Positions 36,160 to 46,100 of a DNA stretch of 64,000 bases are shown piece by piece. A program made the position numbers and the translations under genes. The notes under the pieces were generated by a model that saw nothing but the letters and a program-made list of their open reading frames with translations, made no database searches and was not told where the DNA came from. Source of the DNA: Stigmatella ashevillena (lineage in GTDB: Bacteria > Myxococcota > Myxococcia > Myxococcales > Myxococcaceae); the NCBI RefSeq assembly GCF_028368975.1, contig NZ_JAQNDM010000002.1, positions 3,466,425 through 3,530,424 of the forward strand, written 5' to 3'. How positions within the stretch are numbered: position 1 is the stretch's first letter; each line of letters begins with the position of its first letter.

Positions 36160-37599
36160 TCACCTCGCTGCCGGCAGCGGCTCCGAGGAGAAGAGGACGG
36201 GCGTGCGAGGGCCATCCGAGCCGAGCACCTCCGAGAGCACCTGACTGGCATGAGCCGGCAACGCGACTCCCGCACGGGCGCACCGGGCGGCCGTCTCCAA
36301 CGAGAAGGAGAGTTCGGAGCAGTAGTATTGGCGCCAGCTCTCTCGGAGCTGTCCGGCGAAGGATTGCTCCAGCGCGAGTGCATTCTGGCCAAACCACTCA
36401 TGGGGGAGCGTCAGGTTCGGGCGCTGGGGAGAGACGTGCCCGGGCGAGAACGAGACATTATGCTCGAACCCGTACGTGGAGTACTGGTCCGTCCGCGCCA
36501 CGACGAGGGCACTGTGCCGCTCGGACAGAACCCCCCCGGCGGAGATCGAAAACCCATAGGTCACCGAGTGCCGCTGCGCGGAGTACTCAAAGGTCTTGTG
36601 GACATCGCGGTACTTGGTGACGGGAACCGTGTACTCACGCGTCCTCTTGCGGATCCGCGTGACCTTCCGCGTCTTCTTGTTTCCCTGCTCATCGGTGTAC
36701 GCCTCATCCTCCTCGTAGGGCTCTTCAATGACCTCGGTCCGCTCCTCGTGATCGGTGTACGGCTCGCTGTCCACCCAGGGCGCGGTGAGCTGCACCGTGC
36801 GCTGATCCCAAGCCTCGGTGAATCGCCCACGCAAGGCGAAGTCCGATCGCCGCGCGGCCAGCGGGGAATACCAGGCGGAAGACTCGAAGACCTGGGAGAG
36901 CCGCCCCACGAGAAGCTCCTGCTGGGCGTCACTCACGCCCGAGAGCGCCACGGACCACGCGGGCGCCTGCAGCAACTCCCTCAGCTCCGAGGGCTCCGCC
37001 GGCCCACTGGCCTGGTAGTGCCGACAATAGCGAACCACCAGCTCGTTCCAGTGCGGTGAGCCCTCGAAGGGAAGCTGCTTCACCCGCGCGCAGGTGGCCT
37101 GCCCCCCCTGGACGACCGCCCCCTCCATCTCCCGGCGGACCTTGCTCAGCACCGCATGGCTCAGCAAGGACCGCTTCCGGCCCAAAGCCTCCTCCGCCGT
37201 CAGCGCCAGCCCTTGCTGAGCAGGCTCCAGAATGATCTTCCGGAAGTGCAGGTACGTCCCATCGAACTCATCGGCCAGGGAACTCTCCAAGCCACCGTTC
37301 AGCTTCGTGTTCCATTGGTTGCGGTAGGAGAGGAACGAGTCGAGGAACTGCTCCGCCTCATCGTCCTGGCCCTCGAAGCGCAAGCGCCTGGCGCGCCCCA
37401 ACAACTGCTCCAACCCCTTCCACCGCAAATCATCCCGGGCATCGACGAGCATCTTGTCGCCCGGCTTCTTTTGGACGAGATGGTCATAAATGTCGGCCGC
37501 CTCGATGTATTGGCCCTTCGAGGCAAGCTCGTCGGCACGGCCCTGAAGGGTCGCGCAGGCACAGAGGGCAAGCAGAGGCACCAGCAGGAGTCGAACCAT
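36160..37599 (-). CDS. Large lipoprotein with TPR-like N-terminus and charged insert
   Basis: A 479-residue exported protein of no named family. ATG 37599 starts a signal peptide with lipobox LLALCAC (Cys13); upstream in-frame residues are not leader-like. Residues 20-60 (ELASKGQYIEAADIYDHLVQKK) form a TPR-like helical pair. A very unusual segment around 285-345 is first acidic (EPYTDHEERTEVIEEPYEED) then basic (KTRKVTRIRKRTREY) and then reads YTVPVTKYRDVHKTFEY. It lies 37 bases downstream of the giant kinase gene on the same strand, so it may be its output or sensor partner. Confidence 0.7.
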   Translation of the reverse strand: MVRLLLVPLLALCACATLQGRADELASKGQYIEAADIYDHLVQKKPGDKMLVDARDDLRWKGLEQLLGRARRLRFEGQDDEAEQFLDSFLSYRNQWNTKLNGGLESSLADEFDGTYLHFRKIILEPAQQGLALTAEEALGRKRSLLSHAVLSKVRREMEGAVVQGGQATCARVKQLPFEGSPHWNELVVRYCRHYQASGPAEPSELRELLQAPAWSVALSGVSDAQQELLVGRLSQVFESSAWYSPLAARRSDFALRGRFTEAWDQRTVQLTAPWVDSEPYTDHEERTEVIEEPYEEDEAYTDEQGNKKTRKVTRIRKRTREYTVPVTKYRDVHKTFEYSAQRHSVTYGFSISAGGVLSERHSALVVARTDQYSTYGFEHNVSFSPGHVSPQRPNLTLPHEWFGQNALALEQSFAGQLRESWRQYYCSELSFSLETAARCARAGVALPAHASQVLSEVLGSDGPRTPVLFSSEPLPAAR

Positions 37600-37636
37600 G
37601 AACGAAGGCAAAGTCTTCACAGCATAGCCGCTTACC

Positions 37637-40600
37637 CTACGAAGTGCCTGGGAGAGCCCCGCCCTGGATCGGGAGTTCCAGCGTGGCCGTGGCCCCCAGA
37701 CCCTCCCCTTCACTTTCCAACGAGAGCCGACCGCCCAGCATCTTGGCCGCGATCGCGCTGGAGTGCAGGCCCAGACCCTGGCCTCCCTCGCCCGTGGTGA
37801 AGCCCTGGGAAAAAATCCGGTCTTTGTTTTCGGGAGCGACCCCAGCGCCGTTGTCCACCACCTGGATTCGCGCCGTGTTCCCCTCCACCGTCAACCGCAC
37901 ATGCAGACGGCGCTGCCCCTCCGGCAGCGCGCTCATGGCCTTCTTTGCGTTGGTGAAGAGGTTGATGAGGATCTGCATCACCTTGTGTTTGTCCAGAACC
38001 ATCCTGGGCAGAGGAACGAACTCCTGGGTGACCTCGACCCCGTGCCGCCGGAGGGCCGGCATCTGGATGTTGATCGCATCCATGATGAGCGGGGCAAGTT
38101 CGCACTCCTCGTTGCTGAGTGTACTGCGGGCATAGGTCTGCTGGACCTGCACGATGGCCCGGATGTGCTCGATGTGCTTCCCCATCGCCTTCATGCTGTC
38201 CTGGAGCGCGGCCCGCTCGCGGAGCAACTGCTCGGTGAGCGCGGAGAGGTAGCTCGACAACTGGATGCCCCGGGTGTCCTGGGTGAGGAAGTGGGCCAGA
38301 TCGCCCCGGTGCGCCTCAAGCAGGGACATGGCCTGCTTCAATCGCCCCATGTGGGTGCTTCCGGCCATCTCCTCCATCATCTCGAGGTTGATAACGGCAC
38401 TGGTGAGGACATTGCCGACGTTGTGAAGCACGTTGATGGCCACTTCGGCCATACCGGCTGCTCGAGCCGTATCCACCAACTGGGCCTGAGCTTGCTTGAG
38501 CTCACGGGTGCGCTCCTCCACCCGTCTCTCGAGGTCATCATTGGCGCTGCGCAAGGCAGCCTCGGTGCGCTGGACCTCGGCATAGAGACGGGCATTCTCG
38601 ATCGAGATGGCGGCCTGTGAGGCCATGTGTCCAAGCAAGGCGATGCGCCCGGACGAGAAGGCGTTCGTGGCGAGGTTGTTCTCCAAGAAGAGCACCCCTC
38701 GGAACGCATCCTTTCGCAACAGCGGCAGACAGAGCACCGAGCGGGCACGGCTCTGCGCGAACCAAGGGTCCGCCGAGAATGCGTGGGGTCGAGAGGCATC
38801 GCCGATGAGCACGTGCTCTCGGGTCCGCTTGACGTAGGAGATGAGGGTCCACGGCAGGGGATGTGACTCCGGCTCCGCGGAGGCATCTTCGGAGGCATCC
38901 TCGGAAAACGGCCCAGAGTGAGTTGCCACGGAGAGCTTGTCGCCCTCGGGGAGCAACAAAGCGCCCCGCTGAGCACCCGCGTTCTCGATCGTCACGCGCA
39001 GCAGCGTGGCCCCCAGCCGCTCGAGCACGATCTCGCTGGAGATGGCTTGCTGGGCCTTCACCACCGTGAGCGCATCGATCTGCGTGGAACTCGTATCGGT
39101 GACGCCCTCTTCAAGGGTGGCACTGGGCTGGAGGTGGCTCCATTCGGTCTCCAGCTGCATGACCTTTCCCTTGGCGCCCCAGCGCAGATAGGCCGTGCAG
39201 GCCTTGCGGGCATAGGCATCGGCGAGGGTGTCCACCCGGCGCCCGTACCAGAAACGGGCCGCGAGCTCGCAGGCCAGGGCAGCGCTCTGGATGAAGCCAT
39301 GCGCCTGAGCAGCCTGGTACGCCTCCTCGTAGGCCTGGAGCGCCTCCACCACCTGGCCTGTGACCCGGGCGAGCTCCGCGGACACCATCCGCTCGGGCGC
39401 AAGGAAGGTCGCGGGACAGCTGGCGGCCCATTCCGCGAGCTGCTGCTGGTGCCGTCGCAGGGCCTCGAGCGCCTCGGTCTGCTCCGCGGGGCCCATCTTC
39501 CCGAAGTGGGCCGCCAGTGACAGCGCGTGGAAGAGATGCAGATCCAAGAGCTGGATGTGGCCAATCAGCGACCAACTCAGCTCGGTGGCCTTGGAGGACA
39601 CCGTGAGGGCCTCTTCATACGCGCCGCACATGAAGCGGGACTGCAACTTGACGAGCCAATACAGACATCGTGTGGCGCTCATCCGCTCAGCGGTCAGGCC
39701 CGCCTCGAAGGACGCCTCATCGAACCCCTCACCGTTCAGGGAGTGAAACGAGGCGGACATGCCCCGGAGTTGCTGCACATAGCGCTGGGTCACGGAGAGG
39801 GTGTCCCGCATGTCCACGAAGCCGGCCTTGCTCACGAAGGCCAGGCGCGCGACCGACTCTTGGTAGACCTCTTCCAGCGGGTGGCCCATGTGCAGGCGGT
39901 TCGTGACGATGTGGTTGCAACAGTAGCCAGCGACCTGGAAGTCACTGGTCTGGAGCCCGTGCTGAAAGGCCCGGGTGATGAGGTCCTGCGCCACGGAGAG
40001 CGGCTGGGTGAAGTAACTGATCGTCTCCAGGCACACGAGCGCCTTGCCCCGCAGGGTGTTCAAGCCATAGCGCTCGACGAGCTCGCAGGCGAGCTTGCCG
40101 AAGTCATAACCCTCCTGGTACCGCTTGAAATAAGGACCGAGCACCAACCCGAACCCGGCATAGCCATCCACGGAAGCGCTCATATTGCCGTGCTTGAGGC
40201 TGAGGCAGACCATCCGGCTCAGGTGGAGGATCAACAGGTTCGGGTTCGTGTAGAACGTCGGCGTCAGCATGGCGCCGAGCACACTCATCACCGCCTCCAT
40301 GTCCGGATCGCTCACGAACGGCAGGCCGATGAGGCTCTCAATGGAGCGGTCTCCCAGGAGGACCTTCACCTCCTCGGTGGCCTGCACCACTTCCTCCCAT
40401 GAGGGCTTCGGCGGCAGGGGCATTCCCAGCAAGCCCAGGCACTCCAGGAGACAATCACACGACTCTTGGATCTCTCCTGCGGCGATGTGGATGTCACTCT
40501 TCATCCGGTAGACTGCGGACAAGTCCGTCCGGCCATGCACCCGAAGCCGCGCCTCTTCCACCAGGCGCCGGGCCTCGGCGGTGTTGCCACTCATGAACTC

Positions 40601-43000
40601 ACAGCCTGCCCGCTCCAAATGGAGCTTGAAGGCCAAGTCCGGATCCGTCTCCCAGGGGTCTCCCGGAAGGAGCTGAAAAGCCGCCGCGAAATACGTGCTG
40701 GCGGAGAGAAGCGCGGTCGAGGCCTTGGCCCTCTGGCCTGCCTCCGCGTTCAGGCGCGCCACGCGATGGCGCTCGTGGGGATCTTCGAGCAGCGCAGCCC
40801 CTGCGTTGAGCTGGCTCACGACATCGAAGAGGTGCTCGCTCACCTCCTCCGCAGAGAGGCTGGCCAGCAGCAACCGGCCGATGCGCAGGTGGACAGCCTT
40901 GCGCTCTTCCTCCGGAATGAGGGCATAGGCGGCCTGCTGGATGCGGTCGTGGAGGAAGCGGTACTGCTCTTCCCCGGCGCGCACCAGCATCCCCTCCAAG
41001 ATCGCGGGCTCGAGACCTTGCTCGATCTCGGTCGCTTCCAGGATGTTGGAGATGATGCCCAGCACCTGGAGCGGGAAGGTATTGCCTGCGCACGCCGCCA
41101 GCCGCAGCAGGTGCTGCGTCACCTCGGGAAGCTGGCGCAGCTTGCCCGCCATGAAGTCAACGACGTTGTCGGAGTACCCTCGCGCCTGGACGGCTTCGGC
41201 ATCCCATTCCCAGGAACCCCCAGGCGCTCGCACCAGCAACCCGTCATGGTGGAGCGTCAACAGGAACTGAAACAGGAAGAAGGGGTTGCCCCCCGTCTTG
41301 GCACGGGCCATCTCCGAGAGCGGGAGGATCAGGTCCATGCCCGCTTGCGGCAACGTATCGGCAACGAACTGCCGCACCTCCTCGAGGCTCAGCGGCTCGA
41401 GCTGAAGGTCCGTCATCCGCGCGCCGGCCTTGGCCAGCTCCTCCAGCACCTGTGTCAGCGGATGAGCGGGGCCCACCTCATTGTCGCGATAGGCGCCAAT
41501 CAACAGCAAGGGCGGTGTCTCGGGGTGGCTGAGCAAGTGCTGAAGGAGCCGGAGGCTGGCCAGATCCGCCCACTGCAAGTCATCGAGAAAGACGACCAGC
41601 GGGTGCTCGGCGGTGGCGAAAACGCTCAGAAACTGGCGGAACACCCGGTTGAAGCGAGCGGCGGCCTCGGAGGCAGGCAGCTCGGGAACAGGAGGCTGCT
41701 TACCGGCCACGAGCCCCAACGAAGGCACCACGTCCACCAGGAGTTGTCCCTGCCCCTGCCACGCCGCCAGCAAGCGTTCACGCCAATGGGCCAACTCCTC
41801 GTCCGTCCCGGCCAGCAGTTGCTGCGACAGACCTCGGATGGCCTGGGCCAAGGTGGCATAGGGAATGTCCTGCTGGAGCTGATCGAACTTGCCGCTGAGG
41901 AAGAAGCCTCGTTGGCGGACCACGGGCTTGTACAGCTCGTTCACCACCGAGGATTTGCCGATACCAGCGTAACCACGGACCAGGATGCACTCGGGCCGCC
42001 CTTGCTGGGCCACCCGCTCGAATCCCTGGAACAAGACCGCCGCCTGGGCATCGCGCCCGTAGAGGCGCTGCGGAAGCTGGAAGTGCGTGGGGTGGTCATG
42101 CTGGCCCAGGGGGAAGTCCTCGCTCAGGCCCTTCAACAAGCCGTCCCGGCATCGCTCGAGGTCGGCCTTCAAGCCATCGGCGCTCTGGTAGCGCTCCTCG
42201 GCCACCTTGGCCAACAGCTTCATCACGATGGCGGACATCGCCCGCGGCAAGCCAGGCACCCGTGAGATCGGCGGCTGGGGGGGAACCGCCATATGCGCGT
42301 GGAACCACTCGAGCGCGTCGCGGCCATGAAACGGGCGGCTTCCCGTCAACAACTCGTAGAGGGTCACGCCCAACGAGTAGAGGTCGGTGCGATAATCCAC
42401 CGAGCGGTTCATTCGCCCGGTCTGCTCCGGAGACATGTAGGCCAACGTCCCTTCGACCAGAGAGGCGGGGGCCGCATCCAGGTGCTCCACGAGCTGAAGG
42501 GTCGCGATGCCAAAGTCGATCAGGCATGCCTCCCCTTGCGGCAGAACCATGACGTTGGAGGGCTTGATGTCCTTATGGACAATGCCGCGGCGGTGCAGTT
42601 CGGCCAGAGTGGAAGCCAGGGAGATGCCCAGTTCCAAGGCACGCAACCCATCGAAGGGCTGGCCAGTCAGCTCCGACAATGGCACCCCCTCGACGAACTC
42701 CATCAGAAGGATCGGCCGATCATGAATCCACTCGTGCGCATGGACCCGGGTGATGCCCGGGACATCGCGCAGGCGCTTGAGGATTCCGAACTCGCGGCGG
42801 TAGCGCTCGGATTCACGAGGCCCCAGGGAGGAAGCCATGGGGGTCTTGAGGATGAGGGGCAGACCGTCTGCGTCGCGGACCGCTCGGTAGAGGAGATTGT
42901 TTCCGGTCGCTTTGAGCAGGCTCCGCAAGGTGTAGCCGGGGATATTCAACATCCTGAAGGTCCTCTTGAGCGCCGACCATCGCTTGAAATCAGCCTGCAT
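37637..43000 (-). CDS. Trifunctional Ser/Thr kinase / AAA-type ATPase / GAF / sensor histidine kinase
   Basis: A 1787-residue cytoplasmic signalling protein. In order: a Ser/Thr kinase domain (about residues 17-285) with HKDIKPSNVMVL near 142 and DFGIATL; an AAA ATPase with Walker A RGYAGIGKSSVVNELY near 340 and Walker B VVFLDDLQWADL; a long helical TPR-like region; a GAF domain (about 1350-1500); a coiled coil; and a histidine kinase with phospho-acceptor INVLHNVGNVLTSAVINLEM and ATPase boxes NLFTNAKKAM, DNGAGV and GGQGLGLH. No receiver domain is fused. ATG 43000 follows GGAGGGG with an 8-base spacer; ATG 42952 at MLNIPGYTL is an alternative. Confidence 0.92.
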   Translation of the reverse strand: MQADFKRWSALKRTFRMLNIPGYTLRSLLKATGNNLLYRAVRDADGLPLILKTPMASSLGPRESERYRREFGILKRLRDVPGITRVHAHEWIHDRPILLMEFVEGVPLSELTGQPFDGLRALELGISLASTLAELHRRGIVHKDIKPSNVMVLPQGEACLIDFGIATLQLVEHLDAAPASLVEGTLAYMSPEQTGRMNRSVDYRTDLYSLGVTLYELLTGSRPFHGRDALEWFHAHMAVPPQPPISRVPGLPRAMSAIVMKLLAKVAEERYQSADGLKADLERCRDGLLKGLSEDFPLGQHDHPTHFQLPQRLYGRDAQAAVLFQGFERVAQQGRPECILVRGYAGIGKSSVVNELYKPVVRQRGFFLSGKFDQLQQDIPYATLAQAIRGLSQQLLAGTDEELAHWRERLLAAWQGQGQLLVDVVPSLGLVAGKQPPVPELPASEAAARFNRVFRQFLSVFATAEHPLVVFLDDLQWADLASLRLLQHLLSHPETPPLLLIGAYRDNEVGPAHPLTQVLEELAKAGARMTDLQLEPLSLEEVRQFVADTLPQAGMDLILPLSEMARAKTGGNPFFLFQFLLTLHHDGLLVRAPGGSWEWDAEAVQARGYSDNVVDFMAGKLRQLPEVTQHLLRLAACAGNTFPLQVLGIISNILEATEIEQGLEPAILEGMLVRAGEEQYRFLHDRIQQAAYALIPEEERKAVHLRIGRLLLASLSAEEVSEHLFDVVSQLNAGAALLEDPHERHRVARLNAEAGQRAKASTALLSASTYFAAAFQLLPGDPWETDPDLAFKLHLERAGCEFMSGNTAEARRLVEEARLRVHGRTDLSAVYRMKSDIHIAAGEIQESCDCLLECLGLLGMPLPPKPSWEEVVQATEEVKVLLGDRSIESLIGLPFVSDPDMEAVMSVLGAMLTPTFYTNPNLLILHLSRMVCLSLKHGNMSASVDGYAGFGLVLGPYFKRYQEGYDFGKLACELVERYGLNTLRGKALVCLETISYFTQPLSVAQDLITRAFQHGLQTSDFQVAGYCCNHIVTNRLHMGHPLEEVYQESVARLAFVSKAGFVDMRDTLSVTQRYVQQLRGMSASFHSLNGEGFDEASFEAGLTAERMSATRCLYWLVKLQSRFMCGAYEEALTVSSKATELSWSLIGHIQLLDLHLFHALSLAAHFGKMGPAEQTEALEALRRHQQQLAEWAASCPATFLAPERMVSAELARVTGQVVEALQAYEEAYQAAQAHGFIQSAALACELAARFWYGRRVDTLADAYARKACTAYLRWGAKGKVMQLETEWSHLQPSATLEEGVTDTSSTQIDALTVVKAQQAISSEIVLERLGATLLRVTIENAGAQRGALLLPEGDKLSVATHSGPFSEDASEDASAEPESHPLPWTLISYVKRTREHVLIGDASRPHAFSADPWFAQSRARSVLCLPLLRKDAFRGVLFLENNLATNAFSSGRIALLGHMASQAAISIENARLYAEVQRTEAALRSANDDLERRVEERTRELKQAQAQLVDTARAAGMAEVAINVLHNVGNVLTSAVINLEMMEEMAGSTHMGRLKQAMSLLEAHRGDLAHFLTQDTRGIQLSSYLSALTEQLLRERAALQDSMKAMGKHIEHIRAIVQVQQTYARSTLSNEECELAPLIMDAINIQMPALRRHGVEVTQEFVPLPRMVLDKHKVMQILINLFTNAKKAMSALPEGQRRLHVRLTVEGNTARIQVVDNGAGVAPENKDRIFSQGFTTGEGGQGLGLHSSAIAAKMLGGRLSLESEGEGLGATATLELPIQGGALPGTS

Positions 43001-43192
43001 CAGGAACATCCCCTCCGAGGACGGTCCTGACACATGAAGCTTCAGGAGAATCGAGGCCGTGCCACAAAGCAAGGGCGGGAGTCGAAGCTCACGCCTGCCT
43101 GAACCGTTGAGCGGACAGCAGCGGGTAAAGGGCGACCCGCGTCCCGGCCCAAGCGAGCATGCCAGCAACAAACCGTCCCCCTGGGGGCCGGT

Positions 43193-46100
43193 TCATCTGA
43201 CTCGACGTGAAGAGGACCTGGCCAAAGCCAGCAAGGCCCAGAGCGCCAGGAACACACCACCGCCTGCTCCAGATGTGGAGCAACCTCCCGCGACGGGCGG
43301 GCCATCGCCCAACACATCGTGGGTAATCACCAGACTCTGAAGTTCGGAGTAGCCACTGCCATGCCCATGGGCATCTACGGCCTCCACCCGCCACTGATAG
43401 ACGCCCTCTGGCAACGTGGAGGGAAGGATCAGCGAGGGCGACGCCGAGCTCAACTGTGACACGACGGCCCCCTCTTGCAGCAGTTCGATCCGGTAGAGCA
43501 CCGCATCCCCCTCCGCATCCGTGGACGCCTGCCACGAGAGCACCATCCGCCCATCTGCTCCGGCCTGTGCCTCACCCGCAGAGAGTCGGGGGATCGCAGG
43601 GGCTCGGTTGGGCACCTGCTCGGACATCTCCAAAACCACCTCGGCCTCGCGCGAGGTGCTCATCCCATCGCTTGCTTGGTAGGTGAAGGAGTCAGGTCCG
43701 GTATAGCCAGGCTCGGGCGTATAGAGCAGCGCGGGCGGTGAACCCGAGAGCGAGCCATGGACTGGCGGCGTCACCACCCCGAACGTCAGCGCGTCTCCAT
43801 CCGCATCCGTGGCCCGCAGCGTCACAGCCACGGGCGTCCCCGCCGATGTCTGGAACGACAAGGCCTGTGCCACGGGAGACGCATTCAAGACCCAGAGTGA
43901 CACGGGGACGATGGGGGACGCCGTCAGCCCATCACTCGCCTTGAAGGTGAAGGAGTCCGTTCCCACGAAGCCCGGTCTGGGCGTGTAGAGAAGACCCGGG
44001 GCCGTGCCCGACAGCGTGCCATTCTGAGGCGGCGTCACCACCGTGTACGTCAACACGTCTCCATCCGGGTCTGTGGCCCTCAGGGTCACCGACCCTGCTT
44101 GCCCCTTGGGTAGATAAACCGCCTGCGGCTCTCCGCTGGGCGAGGCGTTGGAGATCACCAGAGAGACGGTAGCCACATTGGATTCCGCCTCCCCATCATG
44201 AACCTTGTAGGTGAAAGTGTCATTGCCCACGGCGGTATCGCCCGGGGTGTAGATGAGGCGATCCACCGATCCAGAGAGCGTTCCCTTCGTAGGCGGTGTC
44301 ACCACCACGTACTCCAGGATGTCTCCGTCCAGATCCGTGGCCTGCAACACCACTGCGGCAGGCTTGCGCCGCGTCGTGGTCACCGACACGGCCTGGGCCA
44401 CCGGCGTCCGGTTGTCTTGTGTGACGCGCACCATCCGCCCCCCCGCCACGCCGTTGGACGACACGAAGAGGAGATAGCTGCCCACAGCCACAGAGGGCAC
44501 CTGGACCTTGAGAGAGACCGGCGAGAAGGCCTCGCTCACCAGTTGAACCGGCGAACCGCCCTCGGTGCTCACCAAAAATGAGAGGGGGATGGCCCCCGGC
44601 GAGTCCCGTGAGCTTCCGTTGCTACCCGCGGAGACGCCCTGGAACCCCACGCCCGACAGAAGGGTGGTCGCTCCGGGACGAAGGACTTGGGGCAGGTGAA
44701 GAACAGGGCGCCAGGCATCGCTGGCTCCTGTGTCCTCGTAGAGTTCCGAAGAGCTGAGAAGCCCACTGTTGAAACCGCCCGCCGTGAGCACACGTGCCGT
44801 GGGCAACAACACGGACTGGTGGCCTGCCCGGGTCATCTCCAGAGGGCCTACGCGCCCCCACTTCGCCAAGACCGGGTCATACACTTCCGCTGCGGAATAG
44901 ACTTCACCTGCGCCATTGCTGCCGCCAGACACCACCACTCGGCCCGAGGGCAGCAGGGTTGCCGTATGGAGGGCGCGGGCATGTTCCAGCGAAGCCGTCT
45001 GGCTCCAGAGCTGGGTTTGTGGATCGTACAGCTCCGCGCTCCGGAGCGCCGTGGATCCCAGGAAACCTCCCACCACCAGCACTTTCCCGGAGGCCAGCCG
45101 GACCGCGCGATGCTGTGCACGGGAAGTCCCCATGGCGAGCAAGGTGCTCCACGTGTTCGAAACCGGATCATAGAGTTCGGCACTGGCCAGGGTCCCCGCT
45201 GCCCCCAGCCCTCCAGCGACCAGGACCTTTCCCGAGGACAACAGGACCGCCGTATGGTGGCTCCGGGCCAGGGCCAGGCTGCCCGCGCTTCGCCACGCTC
45301 CCGTCAGGGGCTCATACAGCTCCGCGCTGGACAAGGCCCCCTCCGAGTTCCTTCCACCGGCCACCAGCACCTGCCCCGAGGGAAGCAGCGTCGCGGTGTG
45401 CCAGGAACGAGCCTTCGTGAGCAAGCCCGTGGGCGTCCAGGAGGACGTCACCGACTCGTACAGTTCGGCATCGTCGAGGAAGGTATTCCCACTGGAACCT
45501 CCCACCACCAGGACCTTTCCTGCCGGAAGCAGTGTCGCGGTATGCCCATCGCGCGGCACACTCATCCCCATCGTCGCCTTCCAGAGCCGGGTCTTCGCAT
45601 CGTACACCTCCGCCGAGGAAGAGGGACCCGCTCCTGTGTTTCCCCCAGCGGCCAGCACATTCCCCGAGGGCAGCACCGTCAGGGTGAAGCCCGTGCGAGC
45701 CGATTGTAGAGCCCCCGTGGCACTCCACCCCCCCGCGCCCGGATCGTATAACTCCGACGTCGCGTGCCAGCCCGTGATGAGCACAAGTCCTGAAGGAAGC
45801 AGTGTCGCTGTATGGTTATACCGTCCAGCCGCCATGGCAGCGCCAATCGACCATGTCCCCATCACGGGATCATAGATTTCAACGGCATCGCGAATCGCCG
45901 AGTTGTAGAGCCCCCCCGTCACCAAAACCTTGCCCGTGGGCAAGAGCGTCGCGGTGTGGACATATTTGAGGAGAGTGGAAGCTGCGGTCGCACTCCATTT
46001 CCCCGTCTCTGGGTCGTAGAGCTCCGAAGCATAAGTGAAAGGGTATCCTCCTGTGATCAGCACCTTGCCCGTGGGCAGCAAAGTCGCTGTGTGATGGTAG

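Noticed and set aside
40466-42265. Plus-strand open frame of 599 codons within the giant kinase gene
   Set aside because: Antisense shadow of a gene whose catalytic motifs are intact.
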